DNA from: Sulfurovum sp.
Lineage (GTDB): Bacteria > Campylobacterota > Campylobacteria > Campylobacterales > Sulfurovaceae
Direction: 5' to 3'
Length of the DNA: 64,000 bases
Assembly: GCA_021166685.1 (NCBI GenBank)
Contig: JAJPEU010000001.1
Span: 62,001-126,000, forward strand
Below the pieces are notes generated by a model. The model saw nothing but the letters and a program-made list of their open reading frames with translations, made no database searches and was not told the DNA's origin. A program made the translations under genes and the position numbers. Below, piece by piece: positions 51,089-60,171 of this stretch. The stretch's first letter is position 1. Each line of letters begins with the position of its first letter.

Positions 51089-53782
51089 TTGAAAACAATT
51101 ACGATTATTGATACTTTCGGCTTCTTTTTTCGATCTTATTATGCGCTTCCTCCTTTGCGCAATTCAGAAGGTTTTCCTACGGGTTTATTGACCGGATTTA
51201 TCAATTTGATTGATTCGCTGCATCGTGAACACAGTACGGAATATCTGGTTTTTGCGCTGGACAGCAAGACAAAGACATTTAGAAGCGACCTCTATGGAGA
51301 ATATAAGGCACACCGTGAGCCTCCTCCGGAAGACCTCCTTAAGCAGCTCCCTGTTGCCATTGAGTGGATAGAGCAAATGGGTTTTGCAAATCTTACACGG
51401 GATGGTTTTGAGGCGGATGATGTGATCGCCACTGTGACAAAATTTGCCAAAGAAGAAGGTTTAAAAGTACGCATTGTTTCGCACGATAAAGATTTGTATC
51501 AGCTGATTGATGACGGCCGCGTTGTTATGGTTGACTCGGTGAAAAAAAAAGAGATCGACGAGGCGGGATGTATCGAAAAATTTGGAGTCAGTCCCCGCGA
51601 TTTTGTTGATTTTCAAGCACTTCTGGGGGATTCTTCGGATAACGTACCCGGCGTCAAAGGCATAGGACAAAAAGGAGCAAGCCAGCTCATCAATCACTAT
51701 CATACGCTCGAAGCAATCTATGCCGATATAGAAAATTGCGGAACGCCCCGTATCCAAAAGCTTCTTTTGGAAGGGAGAGAAAAAGCCTTTTTGTCCAGAG
51801 AGCTTGTAAGGATGCGGACGGATGTTTTTGGAGAGATTGATTTAAAAAGTTTTGTTTTTGAAGACAGAAACTATCTTTCATGCCTGATTGATCAGTTTGA
51901 AAAGTATGAAATGAAACAGGCTGTCAAAAAATCAGAGCTAAGAGAAGGCGAACTTGGATGCCCGGTTCCAATCCCTCAAAAAAAATATTCTTCTTTGTTT
52001 TTTGAAGCTGTAGCACTCGATACCAAAGAAAAACTTGAGACAGTAGTTGATAATTTGGATGAAGATGCGATTATTGCATTTGATACTGAAACAACAGGGT
52101 TGGACACCAAAAGTGCAAAAATGGTCGGTTTTAGTTTTTGTGTTTCAGAAAATAAAGCGTACTATGTGCCGGTAGGACACAGCTATCTTGGCGTAGAATC
52201 GCAAGTAGATATTCAGGATGCTTTATCGGCGCTCAAAAAGCTCTTAGAGCATAAGGTGATAGGACAAAATCTTAAATTTGATTTTTCTTTGCTTTATAAT
52301 CAGTATGGTTTTTCTGAAATAGTGCCTTATGCGGATACGATGATTATGGCATGGCTGAATAACCCTGAAGCCAAAGTCGGGCTTGACGCTTTGGCAGAAA
52401 GATTTTTTAACTACAAAATGAAGCCTTTTAAGGAAATGGTCAAAAAAGGAGAAGATTTTTCTTCCGTATCCATTAATGAGGCTACTTTTTATGCCGCTGA
52501 AGATGCATGGATGACGTATTTGCTTTATTTTTCGCTTACAAAAAGAATGGAATTGAGCGGTTTGACATCTTTATTGGAGGAAGCCAGGAGTGTTGAGTAC
52601 CCCTTTGTAAATGTGCTCGCGCGGATGGAACGAGCGGGGATCAAGGTTGATATCGAGCATCTCATGAAGCTTCAAAAGAGTTTGCGTTTGGATTTGGAAC
52701 ATTTAACCGAGGAGATCTATGCATTAACGGGGAGTGAGTTTAATATTAGATCCACACAGCAGCTGGGGAATATACTCTTTCAAAAACTAGGGCTTAAAGG
52801 CGCCAAAAAAACAAAGATGGGCTACAGCACCAATGAAGCCGTTCTTCAAACCTTAAAAAATGAACACCCGGTTATTTTAAAACTTCTTGCTTACCGCGAA
52901 TACCAAAAAATGCTTTCTACATATGTTGATCCATTATTGAAGTTGGCAAAAGAGAATGAGCATCATCGTATCTATACCTCTTTTATTCAAACCGGAACAG
53001 CTACGGGGCGGTTAAGCTCAAAAGAGCCAAACCTTCAAAACATTCCTGTGCGCTCTGCACTGGGGAGATCTGTGCGGGAAGCTTTTGTAGCCAAGGAGGG
53101 GTATAAACTCGTGAGTATCGATTATTCTCAAATAGAGTTGCGGCTGCTTGCGCATTTTTCCGGAGACAAGGCCCTAAGCGACGCATTCGTGAATCAAGAA
53201 GACATTCACTTGACTACGGCGGCCAGGTTGTTTGGGGAGACAGAAGCAAAATCCAAACGCAATGTAGCAAAATCGGTGAATTTTGGTTTGCTTTACGGTA
53301 TGGGGCAGCGAAAGCTTGCCGAGGATATAGGACTTACACCGGCAGAAGCCAAAGAGATAATACACAGTTATTTCGCCTCTTTTCCTACGGTGAAAAAATT
53401 TTTGGAGGGGATACAGGAACGTGTCAAAATTGATGGATACGTAGAGACAATACTGGGCAGAAGAAGACTGTTTGACTATGAAAATGCCAACACTATGCAA
53501 AAAGCTGCATTTTTGAGAGAATCGGTCAATACGGTTTTTCAAGGATCGGCAGCTGACCTTATCAAGCTTTCGATGAATCATATAGATACGATGATTAGTG
53601 AAGAGAATTTAGATGCCTCAATGCTTTTGCAGATACATGATGAACTGATCTTTGAGATCAAAGAAGAGATGGCAAAATCGCTATCTAGACGGTTTGCGTA
53701 TGTGATGGAGCATATTTTAAAACTTAATGTGCCATTGGTCTGTTCGGTGAGTATGGGAGACAGTTGGGGAGAGTTAAAGTAG
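51089..53782 (+). CDS. polA: DNA polymerase I
   Basis: The roughly 897-residue enzyme has three domains. The N-terminal 5' nuclease shows VFALDSKTKTFRSDLYGEYK, DGFEADDVIATV and GDSSDNVPGVKGIGQKGA. The 3'-5' proofreading domain keeps IAFDTETTGLDTKSA, IGQNLKFDFSLL and YAAEDAWMTY, so its acidic metal ligands look intact. The polymerase domain has SIDYSQIELRLLAHFSGD, RNVAKSVNFGLLYGMGQ and LLQIHDELIFEI. I prefer the TTG at 51089 with GAGGTG five bases upstream; the GTG at 51083 would put that site inside the gene. It repairs gaps and removes RNA primers. Confidence 0.96.
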   Translation: MKTITIIDTFGFFFRSYYALPPLRNSEGFPTGLLTGFINLIDSLHREHSTEYLVFALDSKTKTFRSDLYGEYKAHREPPPEDLLKQLPVAIEWIEQMGFANLTRDGFEADDVIATVTKFAKEEGLKVRIVSHDKDLYQLIDDGRVVMVDSVKKKEIDEAGCIEKFGVSPRDFVDFQALLGDSSDNVPGVKGIGQKGASQLINHYHTLEAIYADIENCGTPRIQKLLLEGREKAFLSRELVRMRTDVFGEIDLKSFVFEDRNYLSCLIDQFEKYEMKQAVKKSELREGELGCPVPIPQKKYSSLFFEAVALDTKEKLETVVDNLDEDAIIAFDTETTGLDTKSAKMVGFSFCVSENKAYYVPVGHSYLGVESQVDIQDALSALKKLLEHKVIGQNLKFDFSLLYNQYGFSEIVPYADTMIMAWLNNPEAKVGLDALAERFFNYKMKPFKEMVKKGEDFSSVSINEATFYAAEDAWMTYLLYFSLTKRMELSGLTSLLEEARSVEYPFVNVLARMERAGIKVDIEHLMKLQKSLRLDLEHLTEEIYALTGSEFNIRSTQQLGNILFQKLGLKGAKKTKMGYSTNEAVLQTLKNEHPVILKLLAYREYQKMLSTYVDPLLKLAKENEHHRIYTSFIQTGTATGRLSSKEPNLQNIPVRSALGRSVREAFVAKEGYKLVSIDYSQIELRLLAHFSGDKALSDAFVNQEDIHLTTAARLFGETEAKSKRNVAKSVNFGLLYGMGQRKLAEDIGLTPAEAKEIIHSYFASFPTVKKFLEGIQERVKIDGYVETILGRRRLFDYENANTMQKAAFLRESVNTVFQGSAADLIKLSMNHIDTMISEENLDASMLLQIHDELIFEIKEEMAKSLSRRFAYVMEHILKLNVPLVCSVSMGDSWGELK

Positions 53783-53842
53783 CACCCTTTGTTATGATGA
53801 TGTAAAATAACTTATCTTAATAGACTGTTAACAAAGCTTAGC

Positions 53843-53848
53843 TATAAT
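53843..53848 (+). promoter_or_regulatory. -10 box of ccsBA
   Basis: TTAGCTATAATTC lies 41 bases before the ccsBA ATG in an otherwise gene-free 106-base gap after polA. Confidence 0.5.
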
Positions 53849-53888
53849 TCGAGCCTAATTCATTCTAATATAAAAGGTTTTTTAAAAT

Positions 53889-56800
53889 ATGAGGTATATT
53901 TTTTCGATGAAAATGGCTGTATTGATGCTGTTTATATTTGGTTTTATCATTGGAGCTGCTACATTTATAGAAAATGACTACGGGACACAGACGGTAAAGG
54001 CATTGATCTATAAAACGAAATGGTTCGAACTTTTTTTAGCCTACTTTACCGCAATTTTAGTATACAATATTTTTAAATACAAGACATACAAAAAAAACCT
54101 GGCAGTTTTTCTTTTCCACTTTTCCTTTTTTGTTATCGCCGTTGGCGCACTGATTACACGCTACATAGGGTATGAGGGTATTATGCATATTCGTGAAGGC
54201 CAAAGCGTGAACATGATGGTTTCTGATGAAAAGATACTTGAGGCTGTAGCCACGTTTGAAGGCAAAAGCGTCTCCCTTGAAAAACCGCTTTATTTTTCTA
54301 CAATGACCCAAAACACTCTAGAGGAAGATCTTGATATAGGGGGCAAAAAAGTACATCTTTCACTTTTGAAATATCTGCCTACCATAGAACATGAAGTGAC
54401 TCCGGACCCTGAGGGCAAAACTATTTTAGAGCTGAAGGTCTCTGCGGAAGGACAAGGGAAAATATATTATTTCAGTAAAGGTGATCTTAAAGATTTTGGC
54501 GCATTTTATATCGGATATGATACCTTTTCGCGTGCTGATAAGCCAACATTTTTGATTAAAGAATCTGAAGACGGATTCAAAGTAAATTTCCCTCATGCTA
54601 TGTCTTATCTTAAAATGGACGATAAAACTTCGGGGGAACTTGATGCCGGTGATCAAAATCTGACACAAAGAGTGCTGTATAGTTTTGGAAACAATGCAAT
54701 AGTTTTAAAATCGATTTATGAAAAATCTAAGCTAAAAGTAGTTTCAAACAGCCTTAAAACAGAATCAGGCAAACCTGAATATATTGAACTAAAAGTAAGC
54801 ATAGGGGATCAAAGCAGGGAAATTGTGTGCAAGCCATCGAGCGGACAACCCGGAGAATTAAATACAATAGAGATAGACGGTGTGCGTCTTGATTTGCGTA
54901 TCGGCGCAAAAATTATAGAAGTACCGTTTGCCGTTAAGCTCGAAAAGTTTACACTGGAGCGTTACCCCGGCTCCATGACTCCTTCGTCGTATGCAAGTGA
55001 TGTTGTGCTTATAGATAAAGAACAAAACCTTACAATGCCGTATAAAATCTACATGAATCATATTCTTGATCATAGAAATTACCGTTTTTTCCAATCTTCT
55101 TACGATATGGATGAAAAAGGAACCATTCTTTCTGTGAACCATGATCCCGGCACACTTCCTACTTATGTGGGATATTTTTTAATGACATTGGGAATGGTTT
55201 GGAGTTTGTTTGTGTCGAACGGAAGATTTCAAAAACTGCTCAAAGGAGCACGCAAACTGCAGGGGGCCGCAGTTTCAATTTTGTTGGCGTTGATGATCTT
55301 TAACGCAGCAGATCTTCATGCCAAAGAGCCGCAAGCGGATCCAAAAGTGAAAGAGGCAATATCGGCATACGATAGTGGTCATGCTCAAAAAATGGGAAAG
55401 CTTGCGGTACAGGATTATATGGGGCGCATGAAGCCTTTGGATACCGTAGCGCATGAAATAGTGGCAAAAATTACAGGCAAAAGTGCAATGTTTGGTTTGG
55501 AGCCTATGCAAATGCTGCTGGGAATGATCACACAGCCAGAAGTGTATCAAAATGTGCCAATGATTAAGATCGGACACAAGAAGATAGCTTTGACGCTCGG
55601 CTTGCCTGAAGATGCAAAGTTTGCTCAATTTTCCGATTTCTTCAGCAAAGAAGACAACAGCTACAAGATTTATGATGCAGTGAGTGATGCAAACCGCAAA
55701 AAACCTTTAGACCAAAGCACTTACGATAAAGAGCTTATAAAGATAGACGAGAGGGTAAATGTCTCATATATGGTTTATCAAGGGACTATATTGCGCATTT
55801 ATCCTCAAGCGGATGATGCAAACAACAAGTGGGTTTCACCGCTTGAGGCCATTAAGACATTTGAGCCAAAAACACGCGATTTGGTGAAACTAAGCGTTTC
55901 GGCTTATTTTCAATCGGTGGCAGAAGGGCTAAAAACGGGCAAATGGACAAATGCGGATTTGGCCTTGAGAGGGATAGAAACTTACCAAAAAACCTACGGG
56001 GCGGCTGTGCTTCCAAGCCAAAAGCATATCGATATGGAAATCGCCTATAATAAACTCGGCTTGTTTGGCAAATTGGTACCTTTGTATCTTTTGGTGGGTT
56101 TAGCAATGCTGGTGTTTGCCTTTATTCATGTTCTTAAGCCGGCATTTTCTATGAAATGGATTATGCGCGGGGCATTGGGTATCTTTGTTTTTGGCTTTAT
56201 AATGCATATCATTGGTTTGGGTATCCGGTGGTATATCGCGGGACATGCCCCATGGTCAAATGCCTATGAGTCTATCGTGTTTATCGCAGCCTCTACTGCT
56301 TTGGCCGGAATCTTGCTGGCGAGACATTCTCCTTTTGCTTTAGCAGGTACAGCACTTTTGGCAGGTATCACCATGGGAGTGGCACATATGAGTTTTATCA
56401 ATCCTGAGATTACCAATCTTGTACCTGTATTGAAATCTTATTGGTTGATGATTCATGTAGCAACAATTATTTCCGGTGACGGTTTCTTGGGATTGGGTTC
56501 TGTTTTGTCGTTGCTGGTACTTATTCTTTTTATCGTTAGGGGAAGGGGTGGGCATGAAAACATCGACCGCTCTATTAAAGAATTGACCAATCTGTCGGAA
56601 ATGGCATTGATCGTAGGGCTTTTCTTGCTTACAATAGGAAATTTCCTTGGCGGCGTCTGGGCAAATGAAAGCTGGGGACGCTACTGGGGGTGGGATCCAA
56701 AAGAGACATGGGCAGCGGTGACTATTCTTATTTATGCGGCAGTTTTGCATATGAGGTTTATTCCCGCACTTAGATCGATTTTTCTTTACAATGTTGTTGC

Positions 56801-56984
56801 GACATGGGCTTACAGTACGGTGTTGATGACCTATTTTGGAGTAAACTATTACCTCTCAGGACTTCATTCTTATGCTGCAGGTGATCCTGTACCGATCCCT
56901 ATGTGGGTATATTATGCAATTATGGGCTTGTTTGTTCTTACGCTTTTGGCAGTAAGAAATAAAAATTTGGAAAATAACGTTTAA
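53889..56984 (+). CDS. ccsBA: Cytochrome c haem lyase, fused CcsB-CcsA (system II)
   Basis: The 1031-residue membrane protein fuses CcsB (N-terminal helices, then a large periplasmic part such as GYEGIMHIREGQSVNMMVSD and YKIYMNHILDHRNYRFFQSS) with CcsA. CcsA has the tryptophan-rich haem-handling WWD-type motif WANESWGRYWGWDPKETW and its flanking His residues in HMRFIPALR and HAPWSNAYESIVF. It exports haem and attaches it to CXXCH motifs of periplasmic cytochromes, such as the fusion protein encoded at 42432. Fused CcsBA is normal in Campylobacterota. Confidence 0.95.
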   Translation: MRYIFSMKMAVLMLFIFGFIIGAATFIENDYGTQTVKALIYKTKWFELFLAYFTAILVYNIFKYKTYKKNLAVFLFHFSFFVIAVGALITRYIGYEGIMHIREGQSVNMMVSDEKILEAVATFEGKSVSLEKPLYFSTMTQNTLEEDLDIGGKKVHLSLLKYLPTIEHEVTPDPEGKTILELKVSAEGQGKIYYFSKGDLKDFGAFYIGYDTFSRADKPTFLIKESEDGFKVNFPHAMSYLKMDDKTSGELDAGDQNLTQRVLYSFGNNAIVLKSIYEKSKLKVVSNSLKTESGKPEYIELKVSIGDQSREIVCKPSSGQPGELNTIEIDGVRLDLRIGAKIIEVPFAVKLEKFTLERYPGSMTPSSYASDVVLIDKEQNLTMPYKIYMNHILDHRNYRFFQSSYDMDEKGTILSVNHDPGTLPTYVGYFLMTLGMVWSLFVSNGRFQKLLKGARKLQGAAVSILLALMIFNAADLHAKEPQADPKVKEAISAYDSGHAQKMGKLAVQDYMGRMKPLDTVAHEIVAKITGKSAMFGLEPMQMLLGMITQPEVYQNVPMIKIGHKKIALTLGLPEDAKFAQFSDFFSKEDNSYKIYDAVSDANRKKPLDQSTYDKELIKIDERVNVSYMVYQGTILRIYPQADDANNKWVSPLEAIKTFEPKTRDLVKLSVSAYFQSVAEGLKTGKWTNADLALRGIETYQKTYGAAVLPSQKHIDMEIAYNKLGLFGKLVPLYLLVGLAMLVFAFIHVLKPAFSMKWIMRGALGIFVFGFIMHIIGLGIRWYIAGHAPWSNAYESIVFIAASTALAGILLARHSPFALAGTALLAGITMGVAHMSFINPEITNLVPVLKSYWLMIHVATIISGDGFLGLGSVLSLLVLILFIVRGRGGHENIDRSIKELTNLSEMALIVGLFLLTIGNFLGGVWANESWGRYWGWDPKETWAAVTILIYAAVLHMRFIPALRSIFLYNVVATWAYSTVLMTYFGVNYYLSGLHSYAAGDPVPIPMWVYYAIMGLFVLTLLAVRNKNLENNV

Positions 56985-57021
56985 ACAAAAAAATAGTATC
57001 ATTTTTAAAAAGGGGGTATTA

Positions 57022-57426
57022 ATGCTTCAAGAATTCAAAAAGTTTCTTATTCAGGGAAATATGGTTGATATGGCGGTCGGGTTTATTTTTGGCGGCGCTT
57101 TTGCCACGGTAGTCAAATCGATGGTGGATAATGTTGTTATGCCGCCGGTGGGTATGCTGATGGGTAAAGTAGATTTTTCTCAACTGTTTATTGCGCTTGA
57201 CGGTAAAGAATATGCCACAATGGAAGCCTTGGATAAAGCCGGTGCCCCGGCTATTAAATATGGTATGTTTATTAATGATATTATTTCATTTGTGATTCTT
57301 GGATTTGTTGTCTTCATGTTTATTAAAACATACAACAAACTTAAAGAACCGCCGGTAGAGGCAGCGCCCCAAACACCCACTCAAGAGATTTTACTTACAG
57401 AGATAAGAGACCTTCTTAAAAAATAG
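57022..57426 (+). CDS. mscL: Large-conductance mechanosensitive channel
   Basis: The 134-residue protein has the MscL N-terminal amphipathic helix and first pore helix (FKKFLIQGNMVDMAVGFIFG, GAFATVVKSMVDNVVMPPVG), an external loop, a second helix (YGMFINDIISFVILGFVVFM) and a C-terminal helix bundle (TPTQEILLTEIRDLLKK). It opens under membrane tension to release solutes during osmotic downshock. A GGGGG ribosome site precedes the ATG; it follows ccsBA by 37 bases. Confidence 0.96.
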   Translation: MLQEFKKFLIQGNMVDMAVGFIFGGAFATVVKSMVDNVVMPPVGMLMGKVDFSQLFIALDGKEYATMEALDKAGAPAIKYGMFINDIISFVILGFVVFMFIKTYNKLKEPPVEAAPQTPTQEILLTEIRDLLKK

Positions 57427-57429
57427 ACT

Positions 57430-57466
57430 ATCGGTAAGTACTTTTTTTTGAGAGCCGCTTACCGAT
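57430..57466. terminator. Inverted repeat between mscL and the convergent yhcH-like gene
   Basis: ATCGGTAAG at 57430-57438 and CTTACCGAT at 57458-57466 form a 9-bp stem with a 19-base loop that contains a run of eight T. It begins 3 bases after mscL and overlaps the stop codon of the opposite gene, fitting a shared terminator. Confidence 0.5.
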
Positions 57467-57971
57467 TGAAGTCCATAAGTGCTGTATTATCTGTAAAAAA
57501 AGAATGAAGTAAAAGTTCTGTTTTTATTTTGACAACCACTTTTTTAATGTATGTTGATTTTTTGTCGATCATTAAAGCAGCCATATGCGCATCATGGGGA
57601 TAAAGCATTATAAATGTCCCCGGATATACATCAACACGTGTTTGTCCTGGAACTATTCGTTGATACAATTGAATATCATTGGATGCATCATAAGGAACAT
57701 CGATCAAAAGATCATCCTTGAAAGAGCATTCAAATCCTTCGCTTCCTATCAAAACAGTTTGAATGTCTACATACTTTTGATGTGATTCAAAAATAGATAT
57801 TTCTGGAGCACGAGTCTCATAGCTCATAACAATTGCAAAGATATCATCAGCCAAGATGGTGTATTTGCCTTCTGGAGATTGAGGAGTCAATGTGTCCAGA
57901 AATTCGAATATCTGTTTCCATGCAGGGCCAAAATGATAATAGTTCCAATTTTCCAATTTATCGATAATCAT
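57459..57971 (-). CDS. YhcH/YjgK/YiaL (DUF386) family protein
   Basis: The 170-residue cupin-like protein shows the family marks SYETRAPEISIFESHQKYVD (metal-binding Glu and His), IDVPYDASNDIQLY and FIMLYPHDAHMAALMIDK. Members are sugar-acid or sialic-acid pathway accessory enzymes (anomerases or isomerases) or the EbgC subunit of E. coli beta-galactosidase. No sugar genes are nearby, so its role here is unknown. Confidence 0.88.
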   Translation of the reverse strand: MIIDKLENWNYYHFGPAWKQIFEFLDTLTPQSPEGKYTILADDIFAIVMSYETRAPEISIFESHQKYVDIQTVLIGSEGFECSFKDDLLIDVPYDASNDIQLYQRIVPGQTRVDVYPGTFIMLYPHDAHMAALMIDKKSTYIKKVVVKIKTELLLHSFFTDNTALMDFNR

Positions 57972-58076
57972 GCATTGACTCCTCTTTGTATTTTTATTTT
58001 TTCTGTTTTTATTTTGACCCGATATCTTTTTCTGCTGTGTATAGGGAATGTTTGGGTCTAAGCCTCATACAGCAAG

Positions 58077-58718
58077 CTAGGCCTTGTTGATAATTTTCTT
58101 GATTGCTTCAGAGCAGATTGTCAATCCGAACGCACCTGTTACGGCAACGCATGAGCCTTTTTCTTTACATCTGTCCTCTTCCGGAGAAAAAACGACGGTG
58201 AAGTTTCTGTCAAATTTGGCACGCTTGAGTTCATTGCGTATTTTTCGCGCAAGTGCATCTCCATGGGTTTTCCAAATGGAAGCAACTTCTATCTTGGAAG
58301 CTTCAAAGCGTTTGGCTGAGCCGAGGGACATAATGAGTTTTTTATAGCATTTTTTGGCTATCTCTATCTTTACGTTGGTGGTATCGGCGGCATCAATGAT
58401 AAGATCATAAGGGTCAAAATCAAAAGATTCTACCCATGCACTATCCATTCTTTGATGAATCGTTTGGATGCCCGGATAGAGATCTTTTAAACGTTCTGTT
58501 TTGAGCATACCGATAGCATCTGAGCCGATTTGTCTGTTTTGGTTGGTTTCATCGTAGGTGTCATAATCTACAATCGTAATAGAAGGTACACCGCTGCGAT
58601 AAAGACAATCAAGCACATAGCTTCCTACCCCTCCCACTCCCAGGATAAGAATTTTTGCTGTTTGAAGTTTTGTAAAATCTTCTTCTCCAAACAGCATCCT
58701 GCAACGTTCAAATCTCAT
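58077..58718 (-). CDS. tcdA: tRNA threonylcarbamoyladenosine dehydratase (TcdA-like, E1 fold)
   Basis: The 213-residue E1/ThiF-fold protein has the ATP loop ILILGVGGVGSYVLDCLYRS, the adenylation stretch DYDTYDETNQNRQIGSDAIG and IDAADTTNVKIEIAK, and the TcdA-like C-terminus RCKEKGSCVAVTGAFGLTICSE. TcdA cyclises t6A in tRNAs that read ANN codons. The ATG at 58718 overlaps the surE stop (ATGA); a GTG at 58724 is a possible earlier start. Confidence 0.88.
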   Translation of the reverse strand: MRFERCRMLFGEEDFTKLQTAKILILGVGGVGSYVLDCLYRSGVPSITIVDYDTYDETNQNRQIGSDAIGMLKTERLKDLYPGIQTIHQRMDSAWVESFDFDPYDLIIDAADTTNVKIEIAKKCYKKLIMSLGSAKRFEASKIEVASIWKTHGDALARKIRNELKRAKFDRNFTVVFSPEEDRCKEKGSCVAVTGAFGLTICSEAIKKIINKA

Positions 58719-59494
58719 AGCCACTGCTCTAATATTTGGATATCATCATGGCTTGTCATATCCAGATGAATGGGGGTAATAGAGACATAGCCTTGATGGA
58801 CGGCTTCAAAGTCTGTGATATACCCTTTGTTTTCCCTCCAGTCAAGTCGGGGCAATCCAATCCAGTAATGCTCCAGGCCCCTGGGGTTCCTGTGTACTTC
58901 GGCATCATTGCCATAGATTCTGTTGCCTGCACGGGTGATTTTAAATCCCTTGCATTCATCTTTTGCGATAGGGGGGATATTGATATTGAGAAATTTACGC
59001 TCAGGCAAAGGGAAGCGGTCTTCAAAAATACGTTTTACAAGCAAGGCAATGCTTTCTTGTGCCAATTCATAGCCAAAATCATCTATGTTTTGACATTGGT
59101 CATGACAAACCTGTGAGACAGCAATTGCGGGAATACCTTGCAGTACCGCTTCCATTGCAGCCGCAGCAGTACCGGAATAGGTGATATCTTCTCCCATGTT
59201 GGCGCCTTTGTTGATTCCGGAGATCACAAGATCAGGACGATGGGAATCGTTGAAAAGTTTATTGAGCGACAAAAAGATACAATCTGTAGGGGTGCCGTCA
59301 TCAAGTTTAAAAAAGTCATCGTCCAACTCGATAAAGCGAAGCGGACGAGTAAGGGTCAATGAGTGCCCGCATGCCGATTTTTCTACAGTGGGAGCCACTA
59401 CGGTGACATTTCCCAGAGGTTTAAGTGCCTCCAGCAGTGCAAGAAGCCCTTTGGATTCAAAGCCATCATCATTTGTTATTAGTATTCGTTTCAT
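58715..59494 (-). CDS. surE: 5'/3'-nucleotidase SurE
   Basis: The 259-residue metal-dependent nucleotidase shows the metal site ITNDDGFESKGLLALLEAL, Ser/Asn ligands in APTVEKSACGHSLTL, the SGINKGANMGEDITYSGTAA motif and the C-terminal IGLPRLDWRENKGYITDFEA and VSITPIHLDMT. SurE dephosphorylates nucleoside monophosphates and is linked to stationary-phase survival. It leads the surE-tcdA pair. Confidence 0.96.
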   Translation of the reverse strand: MKRILITNDDGFESKGLLALLEALKPLGNVTVVAPTVEKSACGHSLTLTRPLRFIELDDDFFKLDDGTPTDCIFLSLNKLFNDSHRPDLVISGINKGANMGEDITYSGTAAAAMEAVLQGIPAIAVSQVCHDQCQNIDDFGYELAQESIALLVKRIFEDRFPLPERKFLNINIPPIAKDECKGFKITRAGNRIYGNDAEVHRNPRGLEHYWIGLPRLDWRENKGYITDFEAVHQGYVSITPIHLDMTSHDDIQILEQWL

Positions 59495-59606
59495 TCTATT
59501 ACTTTAGTGTGGATTGCGGGGAGTTAAAGAGTTGAATCTCTTTACGGGATCATGCCCGACTCCATAGATTTTTCATTGATTTTAATCGCTATTATAGCCT
59601 TTTTGG

Positions 59607-59612
59607 TATAAT
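59607..59612 (+). promoter_or_regulatory. -10 box of greA
   Basis: TTTTTGGTATAAT is a full extended -10 element 42 bases before the greA start, with AAAGGATATATC as ribosome site. It is the clearest example of the promoter type seen in this window. Confidence 0.6.
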
Positions 59613-59654
59613 ACTTCAGATAAACAACAAATCTATTATTTTAAAGGATATATC

Positions 59655-60146
59655 GTGCAAAAAGAGCCGATGCTGAAAGAGACTTATTTGAAACTTTCCA
59701 AAGAGTTGGAACGTTTGAAAACAGTAGAAAGAGCTGCAATTGCAAAAATTATAGATGAGGCGCGTGCATTGGGAGATTTAAAAGAAAATGCAGAGTATCA
59801 TGCCGCAAAAGAAAAACAAGGATTAATGGAAGCACGGATTGCTGAATTGTCGGATTTGACAAGCAGGGCGCAGATTGTTGATCCGTCTACTTTAACCCAT
59901 GTGCGTGTCTGTTTTGGTTCTACGGTAGTTTTAACGGATCAGGAAAGCCAAAAAGAAATCTGCTATACCATTGTAGGAGGACAGGAGTCGAGTCCGCAAA
60001 ACGGACTTATTTCTATCCAGTCGCCTATGGCAAGAGTATTGATGGGAAAAGAAGAGGGTGATGAGGTTGAATTAAATTTGCCAAGCGGACAAAAAACTTA
60101 TGAGATCGAAGAAGTGTTTTATAAAGAGATTATCATTAGCGAATAA
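59655..60146 (+). CDS. greA: Transcription elongation factor GreA
   Basis: The 163-residue protein has the GreA coiled coil with the acidic tip IIDEARALGDLKENAEYHAA, whose Asp and Glu stimulate RNA cleavage in backtracked RNA polymerase, and the C-terminal FKBP-like domain (YTIVGGQESSPQNGLISIQS, PMARVLMGKEEGDEVEL). It starts with GTG. argC follows 25 bases later. Confidence 0.96.
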   Translation: MQKEPMLKETYLKLSKELERLKTVERAAIAKIIDEARALGDLKENAEYHAAKEKQGLMEARIAELSDLTSRAQIVDPSTLTHVRVCFGSTVVLTDQESQKEICYTIVGGQESSPQNGLISIQSPMARVLMGKEEGDEVELNLPSGQKTYEIEEVFYKEIIISE

Positions 60147-60171
60147 ATAGCAAGAAAAAAAGGATAGGCAG

